Shown one piece after another: positions 7,352 to 16,573 of a DNA stretch of 64,000 bases; positions within the stretch are counted from its first letter, which is position 1, and each line of letters starts with the position of its first letter. The position numbers were made by a program, and so were the translations under genes. The notes under the pieces are model-generated. The model was not told the origin of the DNA and made no database searches. It saw nothing but the letters and a program-made list of their open reading frames with translations. Source of the DNA: DATFVJ01 sp963712955 (GTDB lineage Bacteria > Actinomycetota > Actinomycetes > Streptosporangiales > Streptosporangiaceae); the NCBI GenBank assembly GCA_963712955.1, contig CAVQKF010000021.1, positions 62,001 to 126,000 on the forward strand, given 5' to 3'.

Positions 7352-8823
7352 TCAGGAGAGCGGGCGCGCGGTTGGCGGGATGGCCACGGGGAGCGTCGTG
7401 CTGCCGCTCAGGTAGCGGTCAGCCGCGGCGGCGGCGCTGCGCCCCTCGGCGATTGCCCAGACGATCAGTGACTGGCCCCGGCCCATGTCACCCGCGGCGA
7501 ACACGCCAGGGACCGAGGTCGCGTATGCGTCGTCCCTCGCCACGTTCCCCCGCGCATCGAACTCGACTCCGAGGCCGGTGAGCAGCGGGCCGCGCTCTGG
7601 CCCGGTGAACCCCATCGCGAGCAGCACCAGCTCGCAGGGGAGTTCACGTGAGCTGTCCTCGACCGGCTGGAACCGGCCTCCGGCCAGTTCGACGTCGACG
7701 AGCCTGAGCGCACGGACCCGTGATCGTGGGCCAGCACCATCAGCATCGTCAGCGCTGCCGAGGAACTCCTCGGTCGACACCGAGTAGACGCGTTCGCCGC
7801 CCTCCTCGTGCGCGCTGGTCACCCTGTAGATCATCGGGTATGTGGGCCACGGCTGATTGCCCGGCCGCGACCGCGGCGGGCGCGGCATGATCTCAAGCTG
7901 AGTCACCGACGCCGCACCCTGCCGCAACGCGGTGCCGAGACAGTCAGCGCCTGTGTCGCCACCACCGATGATCACGACGTTCTTGCCGTAGGCGGTGATC
8001 GGCGCGACGGGCAGATCGCCTTCTGTCACCCGGTTGGACAGCGGCAGGTACTCCATGGCCTGGTGCACACCGTCGAGCTCCCTGCCAGGTATCTGCAGCT
8101 CGCGTGCTTCCGTGGCGCCGCCGGCCAGCACGATCGCGTCGTAGCTTGCACGCAGCTCGGCGGCGGAGACGTCGACACCTGCGGCCACGCCGCAGCGGAA
8201 CTCGGTCCCCTCGGCGCGCATCTGCGCGAGCCGCCGCTCCAGGTGGCGCTTCTCCATCTTGAACTCGGGGATGCCGTAACGCAGCAGGCCGCCCGCCCGG
8301 TCGTCTCGCTCCAGCACGGTCACCTTGTGGCCGGTGCGGGTCAGTTGCTGCGCGGCCGCGAGGCCGGCCCTGAGCCGATCACCGCGACCCGCTTGCCCGT
8401 CGAGACCACCGGCAGCCCCGGCCGCACCCAGCCCTCCTGCCAGGCCCGGTTCACGATCTCGACCTCGACCTGCTTGATCGTGACCGGATCGGCGTTGATG
8501 CCGAGAACGCACGCGGCCTCACACGGCGCAGGGCACAGCCGCCCGGTGAACTCGGGGAAGTTGTTGGTCGCGTGCAGGCGATCCGCCGCGTCGTGCCAGT
8601 CGTGCCGCCAGACCAGATCGTTCCATTCCGGGATCAGGTTCCCCAGCGGGCAGCCGTCGTGGCAGAAGGGGATGCCGCAGTCCATGCAGCGGCCGGCCTG
8701 GCGCTCAAGCTTGCCCGGGCCGAAGTCGGCGTAAACCTCGCGCCAGTCCTGGATGCGCACGTCGACGGGCCGTCGCACCGGCGTCTCGCGCGGCGTGGTG
8801 AGGAATCCCTTGGGGTCCGCCAT
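7352..8823 (-). pseudogene. gltD: Glutamate synthase small subunit, interrupted by a frameshift
   Basis: GltD feeds electrons from NAD(P)H through FAD and iron-sulfur clusters to GltB for glutamate synthesis. Two reading frames together give the full ~490-residue protein. The first frame (8823 down to about 8365) holds the N-terminal cluster-binding Cys motifs CMDCGIPFCHDGCPLG and CPAPCEAAC, then VAVIGSGPA. The frame then breaks and the homology resumes in another frame as GLAAAQQLTRTGHKV, continuing through the FAD/NADPH domains (GGGDTGADCLG, FAAGDMGRGQSLIVWA) to the stop at 7352. The break is in the GxGxxG nucleotide-binding motif and is explained by loss of four bases in a GGCC-type repeat near 8362-8370. 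It may be a true mutation or an assembly error. The start ATG follows AGGAG and lies 43 bases after gltB. Confidence 0.9.
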
Positions 8824-8866
8824 CGAGTTTGCTGTCTCCTGAATGTGAGTTGAGGGGTCAGGTGGG

Positions 8867-11800
8867 TCAGCCGTGCGCCTCGGCCATGGCCTCGGCCATA
8901 ACGGCCTCGTTCACGTCGCGGCCCTCGCGCTCGGCCCTGCGTGCAGCGGTGAGCACCCGCTTGTAGTCCTTGGGCATGACCTTGCCGAACCGCTCGACCG
9001 CCACGTCCCAGTCAGCGAGAAGCCGGCGGGCGACCGCGGAGCCTGTTTCGATGGCGTGCCGTTCCACGATCTGGCGCAGGAACGCGCGATCGGTATCGTC
9101 GAGCGGATCCAGGTCCACCATGCCGTTGTTCACCCGCCGCGGCTCGAGGTCGAGCAGGTAGGCGACGCCACCCGACATTCCGGCGGCGAAGTTACGCCCG
9201 ACCGGGCCGAGCACCACCACGCGCCCGCCCGTCATGTACTCGCACCCGTGGTCGCCCGCGCCCTCGGCGACAGCGATCGCGCCTGAGTTCCGCACGCAGA
9301 ACCGCTCGCCAACCACGCCGCTAAGGAACACCTCGCCGGACGTGGCACCGTACAGGATCACGTTGCCCGCGACGATGTGCTCTTCCGCGGCGAATGGCGC
9401 TGCCGGGTCGGGCGCGGCGACAATCCGGCCGCCCGACAGTCCCTTGCCGAGGTAGTCGTTGGCGTCCCCCGCGAGGCGGAGCGTGATCCCGCGCGGCAGG
9501 AAGGCGCCGAACGACTGCCCGGCACTGCCGGTCAGCGTGATGTCCAGCGTGTTGTCCGGCAGGCCCTCGCCACCCCAGCGCCGCGTCACCTCGTAGCCGA
9601 GCATGGTGCCGACGGTGCGGTTCACGTTGCGCACGGGAAGCTCGAGCCGGAGCGGCGTGGCGTCGGCGAGCGTGCCCTCGGCAAGCTGGATCAGCATGTT
9701 GTCGAGCGCCTTGTCCAGGCCGTGGTCCTGCGTGGTCACCCGGTGCCTGACCCGAGGCTGCCCACCCTCCGGCCGCGCGGGCACGTGCAGCACGGGTGAA
9801 AGGTCCAGGCCGGACGCCTTCCAGTGGTGCACGGCGGCGGCGACGTCGAGCAGTTCCGCCTGCCCGACCGCCTCGTCGAGCGTGCGGAACCCGAGAGCGG
9901 CCAGATACTCGCGCACCTCCTGCGCGATGAACTCGAAAAAGTTCACCACGAACTCCGGTTTGCCGGAAAAGCGCTTACGCAGCACCGGGTTCTGCGTGGC
10001 CACGCCGACCGGGCAGGTGTCCAGGTGGCAGACCCGCATCATCACGCAGCCGGAGACCACAAGCGGCGCGGTCGCGAAGCCGAACTCCTCCGCGCCGAGC
10101 AGCGCCGCGATGATCACGTCGCGGCCCGTCTTCAGCTGGCCGTCCACCTGCACGACGATCCGGTCGCGCAGCCCGTTGCGCAGCAGGGTCTGCTGTGTCT
10201 CCGCGAGGCCGAGCTCCCACGGCGCGCCCGCGTGCTTGATGCTGGACAGGGGCGCTGCGCCGGTGCCACCGTCGTGCCCGGAGATCAGCACGACATCGGC
10301 ATGGGCCTTGCTCACCCCGGCCGCGACCGTGCCCACGCCGATCTCGGCGACGAGCTTGACGTGCACCCGCGCTGCCGGGTTGGCGTTCTTCAGGTCGTGG
10401 ATCAGCTGCGCCAGGTCCTCGATCGAGTAGATGTCGTGGTGCGGCGGCGGCGAGATCAGCCCGACACCCGGCGTGGAGAACCTTGTTCTCGCGATCCACG
10501 GGTACACCTTGTGGCCGGGTAGCTGACCGCCTTCGCCTGGCTTGGCACCCTGAGCGATCTTGATCTGCAGGTCGTCGGCGTTCACCAGGTACTCGCTCGT
10601 CACACCGAACCTGCCGCTCGCGACCTGTTTGACCGCGGAGCGGCGCAGGTCACCGTTCGGGTCCGGCGCGAACCTGTCGGCGTCCTCGCCGCCCTCCCCC
10701 GTGTTGGACTTGCCGCCGAGCCGGTTCATCGCGATCGCCAGGGTCTCGTGCGCCTCGGCCGAGATCGACCCGTAGGACATCGCACCTGTGGCGAAGCGCT
10801 TGACGATCTCGCTGACAGGCTCGACCTCCTCGACAGGCACAGGCCGGCGTCCCGCCGCGGCGCGACCGGTTGGGCCGGCGCAGCCCACAGCGGCGTCGGC
10901 GTCGATGCCGCGGATGCGGAGCAGCCCGCGCAGCGTCATCAGGTGCGATGCCTGACTATCGATCAGGCCGGTGTACTCCTTGAAGATCTCGTAACGGCGG
11001 CTCCTTGTGGCGTGCTGGAGCTTGAACACGGTCTCCGGGCTGAACAGGTGCGGTTCGCCCTCCCGCCGCCATTGGTAGTCGCCGCCCGTTTCCAGATGGC
11101 GATGCGGGCGTGGCGCGCCGGAGGCAGGGAACGCATCCACGTGGCGCTGCGCCGCCTCGCGGGCGAGCACCTCGAAGCCGACGCCGCCGAGCCGCGACGT
11201 CGTGCCGGTAAAGCAGCGCTCGATGACGTCCTCGCCGAGCCCCACCGCCTCGAAGATCTGCGCACCGGTATAGGAGGCGACCGTGGACACGCCCATCTTG
11301 GACATGATCTTCAGGACGCCCTTGCCCAGCGCCTTGATCAGGTTGGTCTCGGCCTTCCTCGCGGTGAGCGCTTCGAGCACACCGCTGCGGACAAGGTCCA
11401 CCACAGTCTCGATGGCCAGGTACGGGTTGACCGCCGCGGCTCCGTAGCCGATCAGCAGCGCCACGTGATGGCTCTCCCTGACGTCACCCGCCTCCACAAC
11501 CAGGCCCACCCGGGTGCGGGTCTTCTCCTTGATCAGATGGTGATGCACCGCCCCGGTGAGCAGCAGCGACGGGATCGGCACACGGTCGCGGCCGGACCAG
11601 GACCCGGCAGCCGTTCGGTCGGAAAGAATGATGATCCGGGCGCCACGGGCGATCGCTGCGGACACGTCCGCGCAGATCTCGGCCAGCCGGGCAGCCAGCG
11701 CTTCGCCTCCGCCGACCAGCCGGTAACGGCCGTCGACCACGTACGCGGCGAAGCCGGGCAGATCGCCGTCCTCGTTGATGTGCACCATCTTCGCCAGGTC

Positions 11801-13639
11801 GGCGTTGCTGATCACCGGGAAGGGCAGCACCATCTGCCTGCACGATGCAGGCTCGGGCTGCAGCAGGTTGCCCTCCGACCCGATGGTGGACGCGAGCGAG
11901 GTAACGAGCTCTTCCCTGATCGCGTCGAGCGGCGGATTCGTCACCTGGGCGAACAACTGGGCGAAGTAGTCGAACACGAGGCGCGGCCTGTCGGAAAGCA
12001 CGGCGATCGGGGTGTCGGTACCCATCGACCCGACGGGCTCGGCGCCGGTCTGCGCCATCGGGGTCAGGATGACCCGCAGTTCCTCCGCCGTGTACCCGTG
12101 CCGTCGCTGCTGGGTGACCAGTTCGTCGTGGGCCGGCTGCTTCCGCTCCCTGCCGGGCAGATCGTCCAGGTGCAGCAGACCGGCGTGCAGCCAGTCAGCG
12201 TATGGGTGCTGGGCCGCGAGCTCGGCCTTGACCTCCTCGTCCTCCACGATCCGGCCCCGGCTGGTGTCGGCCAGGAAGATCCGGCCCGGCTGCAGCCGCC
12301 CCTTCCTGATCACGGTCGCCGGGTTAATGTCGAGCACCCCGACCTCGCTGGCCAGCACCACGAAGCCGTCATCGGTTATCCAGTAGCGGCCTGGACGCAG
12401 GCCGTTGCGGTCGAGCACGGCGCCGATCACCGTGCCGTCGGTGAAGGCCACGCAGGCCGGCCCGTCCCATGGCTCCATGAGCGTGCCGTGGAACTGGTAG
12501 AAGGCCTTGCGCGCCGGATCCATCTCCGCGTGGTTCTCCCACGGCTCCGGGATCATCATCAGCACCGCGTGCGGCAGCGAGCGGCCGCCCAGGTGCAGCA
12601 GTTCCAGGCACTCGTCGAAGCTGGCCGAGTCGCTCGCGTCACCGTCGAGGACCGGGAACAGCCGCTCGATGCCGCGGCCGGTCGTGGCATCGGGGATGAG
12701 GCATCCGGTCAGCATGGCCTCGCGCGCCCGCATCCAGTTACGGTTGCCCCTGATCGTGTTGATCTCGCCGTTGTGCGCGATGTACCTGTAGGGGTGCGCG
12801 AGTGGCCAGGAAGGGAATGTGTTCGTGGAGAACCTGGAGTGCACGAGGGCGAGCCCGCTGGCGTACCGGCGGTCCGACAGGTCCGGATAGAACGGCTCGA
12901 GCTGCGGCGGGGTCAGCATCCCCTTGTAGCTGATAGTCCGCGCGGACAGGCTGGCGAAATACACCCCGGCCTCGTGCTCGGCGCGCTTGCGCAGGCAGAA
13001 TGCCCGGCGGTCCAGGTCAATGCCTGCCACGACGGTGGGCAGCGGAGTGGGCGGAGTGGGCGGAGTGGGCGGAGTGGGCGGAGTGGGCGGAGCGGGCGGA
13101 GCGGGCGACGTGGGCGAAGCCGTGGCCGTGGGCACCGTGGGGAGCGCAGCTTCGCCCGCGCGGTGAGGGTTGGTGGGGAGCGCAGCGACGAACAGCTGCG
13201 CGAGATGCGGCATCACGGCGCGCGCACCGGTGCCGCAGAAGGAAGGGTCGTTCGGGACGTCACGCCAGCCAAGTACGGCGAGGCCTTCCTCCGCGGCGAT
13301 CCGCTCGATGGCCTCGGCGGCCGCGGCACGGTCAGCCGCCGAGCCGCTGAAAAAGGCCGTTCCTGCCGCGTAGGCTCCTGGCTCCGGCAGGGCGAACCCG
13401 GCGACCTCGCGGAAGAACCCGTCGGGGATCTGGGTCAGGATACCGGCACCGTCGCCGGTGTCCGGGTCGCTGCCCTTCGCGCCACGGTGCTCAAGGTTGC
13501 GGAGCACGGACAGGCCCTTGGCGACGGTCTCGTGACTGCGCCGGCCTGAGAGGTCGGCTACGAAGCCGACGCCGCAGGCGTCATGCTCGTAACCGGCGTC
13601 GTACAGCCCAGACGTCGTGTGTGTGCGTGCACGCGCCAT
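8867..13639 (-). CDS. gltB: Glutamate synthase large subunit
   Basis: GltB releases ammonia from glutamine and transfers it to 2-oxoglutarate, giving two glutamates. The protein has 1590 residues from the ATG at 13639, which has AGGAGG seven bases upstream. The N-terminal glutaminase domain follows a short propeptide: Cys22 in HDACGVGF is the expected nucleophile once the first 21 residues are removed. The central FMN and iron-sulfur part contains GEGGEDADRF, GAKPGEGGQLPGHK, SGHDGGTGAAP and the cluster-binding CHLDTCPVGVATQNP. The C-terminal part has the Gly-rich beta-helix repeats (GGRVVVLGP). An unusual Pro-Thr-rich insert, made of a 9-bp DNA repeat, interrupts the glutaminase domain near residues 178-199. 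gltD follows 43 bases downstream, so the two form an operon. Confidence 0.97.
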   Translation of the reverse strand: MARARTHTTSGLYDAGYEHDACGVGFVADLSGRRSHETVAKGLSVLRNLEHRGAKGSDPDTGDGAGILTQIPDGFFREVAGFALPEPGAYAAGTAFFSGSAADRAAAAEAIERIAAEEGLAVLGWRDVPNDPSFCGTGARAVMPHLAQLFVAALPTNPHRAGEAALPTVPTATASPTSPAPPAPPTPPTPPTPPTPPTPLPTVVAGIDLDRRAFCLRKRAEHEAGVYFASLSARTISYKGMLTPPQLEPFYPDLSDRRYASGLALVHSRFSTNTFPSWPLAHPYRYIAHNGEINTIRGNRNWMRAREAMLTGCLIPDATTGRGIERLFPVLDGDASDSASFDECLELLHLGGRSLPHAVLMMIPEPWENHAEMDPARKAFYQFHGTLMEPWDGPACVAFTDGTVIGAVLDRNGLRPGRYWITDDGFVVLASEVGVLDINPATVIRKGRLQPGRIFLADTSRGRIVEDEEVKAELAAQHPYADWLHAGLLHLDDLPGRERKQPAHDELVTQQRRHGYTAEELRVILTPMAQTGAEPVGSMGTDTPIAVLSDRPRLVFDYFAQLFAQVTNPPLDAIREELVTSLASTIGSEGNLLQPEPASCRQMVLPFPVISNADLAKMVHINEDGDLPGFAAYVVDGRYRLVGGGEALAARLAEICADVSAAIARGARIIILSDRTAAGSWSGRDRVPIPSLLLTGAVHHHLIKEKTRTRVGLVVEAGDVRESHHVALLIGYGAAAVNPYLAIETVVDLVRSGVLEALTARKAETNLIKALGKGVLKIMSKMGVSTVASYTGAQIFEAVGLGEDVIERCFTGTTSRLGGVGFEVLAREAAQRHVDAFPASGAPRPHRHLETGGDYQWRREGEPHLFSPETVFKLQHATRSRRYEIFKEYTGLIDSQASHLMTLRGLLRIRGIDADAAVGCAGPTGRAAAGRRPVPVEEVEPVSEIVKRFATGAMSYGSISAEAHETLAIAMNRLGGKSNTGEGGEDADRFAPDPNGDLRRSAVKQVASGRFGVTSEYLVNADDLQIKIAQGAKPGEGGQLPGHKVYPWIARTRFSTPGVGLISPPPHHDIYSIEDLAQLIHDLKNANPAARVHVKLVAEIGVGTVAAGVSKAHADVVLISGHDGGTGAAPLSSIKHAGAPWELGLAETQQTLLRNGLRDRIVVQVDGQLKTGRDVIIAALLGAEEFGFATAPLVVSGCVMMRVCHLDTCPVGVATQNPVLRKRFSGKPEFVVNFFEFIAQEVREYLAALGFRTLDEAVGQAELLDVAAAVHHWKASGLDLSPVLHVPARPEGGQPRVRHRVTTQDHGLDKALDNMLIQLAEGTLADATPLRLELPVRNVNRTVGTMLGYEVTRRWGGEGLPDNTLDITLTGSAGQSFGAFLPRGITLRLAGDANDYLGKGLSGGRIVAAPDPAAPFAAEEHIVAGNVILYGATSGEVFLSGVVGERFCVRNSGAIAVAEGAGDHGCEYMTGGRVVVLGPVGRNFAAGMSGGVAYLLDLEPRRVNNGMVDLDPLDDTDRAFLRQIVERHAIETGSAVARRLLADWDVAVERFGKVMPKDYKRVLTAARRAEREGRDVNEAVMAEAMAEAHG
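13044..13106. repeat. 9-bp tandem repeat inside gltB, 7 copies
   Basis: Seven perfect or near-perfect copies of GGAGTGGGC (the last two read GGAGCGGGC) lie in the glutaminase part of gltB. On the coding strand they encode repeated Pro-Pro-Thr and Pro-Pro-Ala. The unit is a multiple of three, so copy-number change keeps the frame. Confidence 0.95.
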
Positions 13640-13731
13640 GGAACCTCCTGCCGTCTCGCCTGCGGGATCCTTACTACTCAAGTGCAGCCGGGACGACTTT
13701 GGCCCTGCTCGTCTATTAGCTTGAGATTACC

Positions 13732-14256
13732 TCACCCAGGGGACATATCCCCTGCATGGGCAACCCCCGAAACGTCGGCTTCGCCACAGGGCGGGACACC
13801 CGTTCCTGCCACGGCCTCCGGGCGTACCCTGTCCCTGATCGCGCGTAGTGCGTCGAGCAATCCGGCAAGCTGCGCGGGAGCGAGTGCGCCGGTGAACCAT
13901 CGATCGAGGTCAGCCAGGTGGTCGGGAACCACAACGGCGAGCCGCCGCGCGCCCTCGTCGGTCAGCACCGCGAACGAGCCCCTGCGGTCGGACGGACACG
14001 TCTCGCGGCGCACCGTCCCCGACCGCTCCAGCCTGTCAACCACCCGGGTGACGCCGCTCGTGGACAGGTCTGCCTGTGCGGCCAGATCGGTCATCCGAAG
14101 CCGACGCGCCGGTGATCTCGCGAGCCGCACCAGCACCTCGAACTCGATCGGTGAGATGCCGTGGGCGGCGAATGTCGTGGCGAGCTTAGCGTGCAGCCCG
14201 GCGAACGTCTCGGCAAGCAGACCCATCGCGGTGAGCCGTGGGTCGTCAGTGGTCAC
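13732..14256 (-). CDS. MarR-family transcriptional regulator
   Basis: 174 residues, the typical MarR length. MarR proteins are dimeric winged-helix repressors that let go of DNA when a small ligand or oxidant binds. The winged-helix core is visible: ISPIEFEVLVRLA, then MTDLAAQADLSTSGVTRVVDRLERSG (recognition helix) and the wing with CPSDRRGSFAVLTDEG containing the family DxRGxxxxLT pattern. The GTG at 14256 has GAGGA about ten bases upstream; the open frame continues far upstream into the YceI gene on the other strand and is not used. It is divergent from the YceI gene with a shared 99-base gap, so it probably controls that gene and itself. The ligand is unknown. Confidence 0.9.
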   Translation of the reverse strand: MTTDDPRLTAMGLLAETFAGLHAKLATTFAAHGISPIEFEVLVRLARSPARRLRMTDLAAQADLSTSGVTRVVDRLERSGTVRRETCPSDRRGSFAVLTDEGARRLAVVVPDHLADLDRWFTGALAPAQLAGLLDALRAIRDRVRPEAVAGTGVPPCGEADVSGVAHAGDMSPG

Positions 14257-14312
14257 GAGAAGTGTCCTCAATATTGTTGACGATGGGAATACTTTATTCG
14301 TAACATCTGCTT

Positions 14313-14328
14313 CGTCAAGTATTCGACG
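14313..14328. promoter_or_regulatory. Candidate MarR operator in the divergent promoter region
   Basis: The gap between the marR-like and yceI-like genes holds an imperfect 16-base palindrome, CGTCAAGTATTCGACG. Its core AAGTATTC (14317-14324) is repeated inverted as GAATACTT at 14287-14294. A second short palindrome, CAATATTG, lies at 14269-14276. MarR proteins bind such AT-rich palindromes, but no experiment supports this site. Confidence 0.45.
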
Positions 14329-14355
14329 TTCTACATCTGCCAGGAGGTCTCCCCC

Positions 14356-14937
14356 ATGAGCGACGCAAACACCCGGACGTGGGAAGGAATCACGAGCCCG
14401 ACGCCAGGGACGTTCGTGCTTGACCCGTACCACACCAGGATCGGCTTCTTCGCCAGGCACCTGATGGTGAGCAAGGTCCGCGGCCGGTTCGGCGAGTTCT
14501 CCGGAAAGATCATCATTGCGGAAGACCCGCTCCAGTCCTCCGCCGAACTGGTGATCAACACCGCGAGCATCGACACCGGCGTACCCGCGAGGGACGCCGA
14601 CCTCAAGAGCGAGAGCTTCCTCAACGTGGAGAAGCACGCGGAGATCACCTTCCACACCACACGTATCACAGGTCATGACGGCCCCGTGTTCACCATCGTC
14701 GGCGATCTCACGATCAGGGACGTCACGCACCCCGTCGAGCTCGAGGTGGAGATCGGGGGCGTCACCGACCAGCCGGCCGCGATGGGCGGCAAGCAGGTCA
14801 TCGGGTTCAGCTTGACCGGCGAGATCGACCGCGAGGCGTGGGGTATCACCACCAACATGGCGCTGGAGGCGGGCGGCTTCGTCGTTGGCAAGAAAGTCAA
14901 GATCGAGATCGATGGCGAGGCCGACCGCGAGGAATAA
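14356..14937 (+). CDS. YceI-family isoprenoid-binding protein
   Basis: 193 residues, a full-length YceI domain (lipocalin-like beta barrel that binds polyisoprenoids such as quinone precursors). Typical features are the start of the barrel TFVLDPYHTRIGFFARHLMVSKVRGRF, the central INTASIDTGVPARDADLKSESF with FLNVEKHAEITF, and VTHPVELEVEIGG. No signal peptide is present, so this copy is cytoplasmic, unlike secreted Gram-negative YceI. The ATG is preceded by AGGAGG with eight bases spacing. In many actinobacteria a MarR gene lies divergently beside such a gene, and the same arrangement is seen here, which suggests induction under stress through that repressor. Confidence 0.93.
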   Translation: MSDANTRTWEGITSPTPGTFVLDPYHTRIGFFARHLMVSKVRGRFGEFSGKIIIAEDPLQSSAELVINTASIDTGVPARDADLKSESFLNVEKHAEITFHTTRITGHDGPVFTIVGDLTIRDVTHPVELEVEIGGVTDQPAAMGGKQVIGFSLTGEIDREAWGITTNMALEAGGFVVGKKVKIEIDGEADREE

Positions 14938-15147
14938 ATCGTTGACCGGAAATCTGAGCAGCCCATCGGCCCGGCGCCTACAGGCCAGCAACACAACTTC
15001 CCCCCCGAAAACGTCACGAAAAGCCGACATTTCGCCCGCAGGGGCGACGTTTTCGGGGGGGAAGACGCAGGAACCTGCCCGCACGCCACCAGTTCACGGT
15101 CAGCGCCAAGTACGCCCGGATCACGGGCCGGGTTTCCGGTCAACGAT
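14938..15147. repeat. Nested inverted-repeat element, copy 1
   Basis: An outer perfect 15-bp inverted repeat, ATCGTTGACCGGAAA (14938-14952) and its complement (15133-15147), begins at the base after the YceI stop. Inside lies a perfect 19-bp inverted repeat, CTTCCCCCCCGAAAACGTC (14997-15015) and complement (15046-15064), with a 30-base spacer. The part from 14970 to about 15101 is also found at 45061-45191. The hairpin would act as a terminator for the YceI gene; the repetition suggests a small dispersed or mobile element. The outer repeat is not present at the second copy. Confidence 0.85.
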
Positions 15148-15557
15148 CTACTAAGCGGGCCAACCGCGGGATCAGGCGTCAGCCGCGAGGGCTAAGCGGG
15201 TGGAACTGGAAGTTCGCCGGGGGCTGGCCGGGCAGCCTCCGGTGGCACGTCCGGGTCCTTGGCGGCTTCCTGGTGGGTGCTGATCCTGGTCAGCCGGTCA
15301 GATCGGCGGCGGTGAACGTCCGGCTGCACGGCCGGGCGGCCGCCCGGGCGCCCCCACCACAGGACGCCCGCTGGCCGTGGTGGCGGCTTGCGGGCCGGCG
15401 CCCGCGGGTTCGCCTGCCCCATGCCCCCGTGCTCCCGCCGGGGAGACCCGCGGTCCGCGGCGGCTTGCCACCATGGCCGGTTGCGGGAACCTGCCCGGGG
15501 GTCTGCGCCCCCCCGCGTGAGTGACACCTTCTGCCCGCGTGACACTCTGCGCGGCCG
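15148..15557. other. 410-base stretch without a convincing gene
   Basis: This lies between the inverted-repeat element and the lgt stop. A minus-strand frame of 117 codons (15192-15545) starts 12 bases after lgt with GTG, but it is only Pro/Arg/Gly-rich and resembles no family, so it is not called as a gene. No tRNA, strong hairpin or repeat was seen. Confidence 0.5.
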
Positions 15558-16562
15558 TTAAGGATGCTGTGTGACTTCTGTCTTCGCTGCCTGCGTGTCC
15601 CCGTCCGCGACGGCGTCGCCTTCTGTGGCGCCGGTGACGCCAGAGCCGCCCCCGGGCAGGTCGTCCGCGCCGGCCTCAGCGGTGTCGCCTGCGGCCAGGC
15701 CCGGCGGGGAGGCTGCCGTGCCGGCCGGCGATGCGATCGCGGGCGCGGGCGGTTCGATGACGTCAGGCCCGACCTTGCGGCGTGTCAGGTAAAGGTAGAT
15801 CACGCCGCCGACGAAGGCGAGGATCGCCATCCACTGATTGATCCGCAGGCCAAGGAAGTGGTGCGCGAAATCGACCCGCAGCGACTCCACGACGAACCTG
15901 CCGACGCCGTAGGCCGCGACGTACAGGGCAAAGACACGGTCACCCGTCAGCAGGAATCTGCGCGCCGCCCAGATGAGGAGCAGCGCGACACCCACGTCCC
16001 ACAGCGACTCGTACAGGAAGGTCGGCTGATAGGTGGCGATGTTCTCGAACCCGGCCATGCGGTGCTGAGGTGCGATCTCCAGCGCCCATGGCAGGGTGGA
16101 AGGCCGGCCGTAAAGCTCCTGGTTGAACCAGTTTCCCCAGCGTCCGATCGCCTGTGCGAGCGCGATGCCAGGTGCCGCGGCGCCGGCCACAGGCGACAGC
16201 TTGACGCCGGCCCGGCGGCAGGCGATCCAGGCACCCACGCCGCCGAGCGCGATCGCGCCTGGGATGCCGATCCCGCCATCCCAGATCTTGAACACGTTCC
16301 ACGGATCCTTGCCCGCGCCGAAATACAGCTCGTAATCCGTGATCACGTGGTACAGGCGGGCGCCGACCAGGCCGAACGGCACTGCCCAGGTCGCGACATC
16401 CAGGATCAGCCCCGGGCGGCCGCCAATCGCCTTGTAACGGCGCTGCGCCACCCAGACGGCCACAACGACCCCGGCGATGATGCAGAGCGCGTAGGCGCGT
16501 ATGGGAACCAGTCCCAGATGCCACACGCCCTGGGACGGGCTCGGGATGAATGCGATCGACAT
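15558..16562 (-). CDS. lgt: Prolipoprotein diacylglyceryl transferase
   Basis: Lgt moves a diacylglyceryl group from phosphatidylglycerol onto the lipobox cysteine of prelipoproteins, the first step of lipoprotein maturation in the cytoplasmic membrane. The protein has 334 residues with about seven membrane segments. The Lgt signature is clear: AIGRWGNWFNQELYGRP with the essential Arg and Asn, preceded by GARLYHVITD and WDGGIGIPGA, and followed by PTFLYES. After residue ~270 comes a soluble Ala/Gly/Pro/Asp-rich tail of about 65 residues, common in actinobacterial Lgt. It starts 11 bases after trpA and is the last gene of the trpC-trpB-trpA-lgt run, an order shared with Streptomyces. LspA, the next enzyme in the pathway, is at 39.6-40.7 kb. 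Confidence 0.96.
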   Translation of the reverse strand: MSIAFIPSPSQGVWHLGLVPIRAYALCIIAGVVVAVWVAQRRYKAIGGRPGLILDVATWAVPFGLVGARLYHVITDYELYFGAGKDPWNVFKIWDGGIGIPGAIALGGVGAWIACRRAGVKLSPVAGAAAPGIALAQAIGRWGNWFNQELYGRPSTLPWALEIAPQHRMAGFENIATYQPTFLYESLWDVGVALLLIWAARRFLLTGDRVFALYVAAYGVGRFVVESLRVDFAHHFLGLRINQWMAILAFVGGVIYLYLTRRKVGPDVIEPPAPAIASPAGTAASPPGLAAGDTAEAGADDLPGGGSGVTGATEGDAVADGDTQAAKTEVTQHP

Positions 16563-16573
16563 AGTCCCGGACG

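Noticed and set aside
10748..13549. 933-codon open frame on the plus strand opposite gltB
   Set aside because: Long antisense frames are normal at this GC content. The composition is His/Arg/Gly-rich and the gltB frame is clearly the real one.
15192..15545. 117-codon frame just downstream of lgt
   Set aside because: Pro/Arg/Gly-rich, no ribosome site, no recognisable domain.
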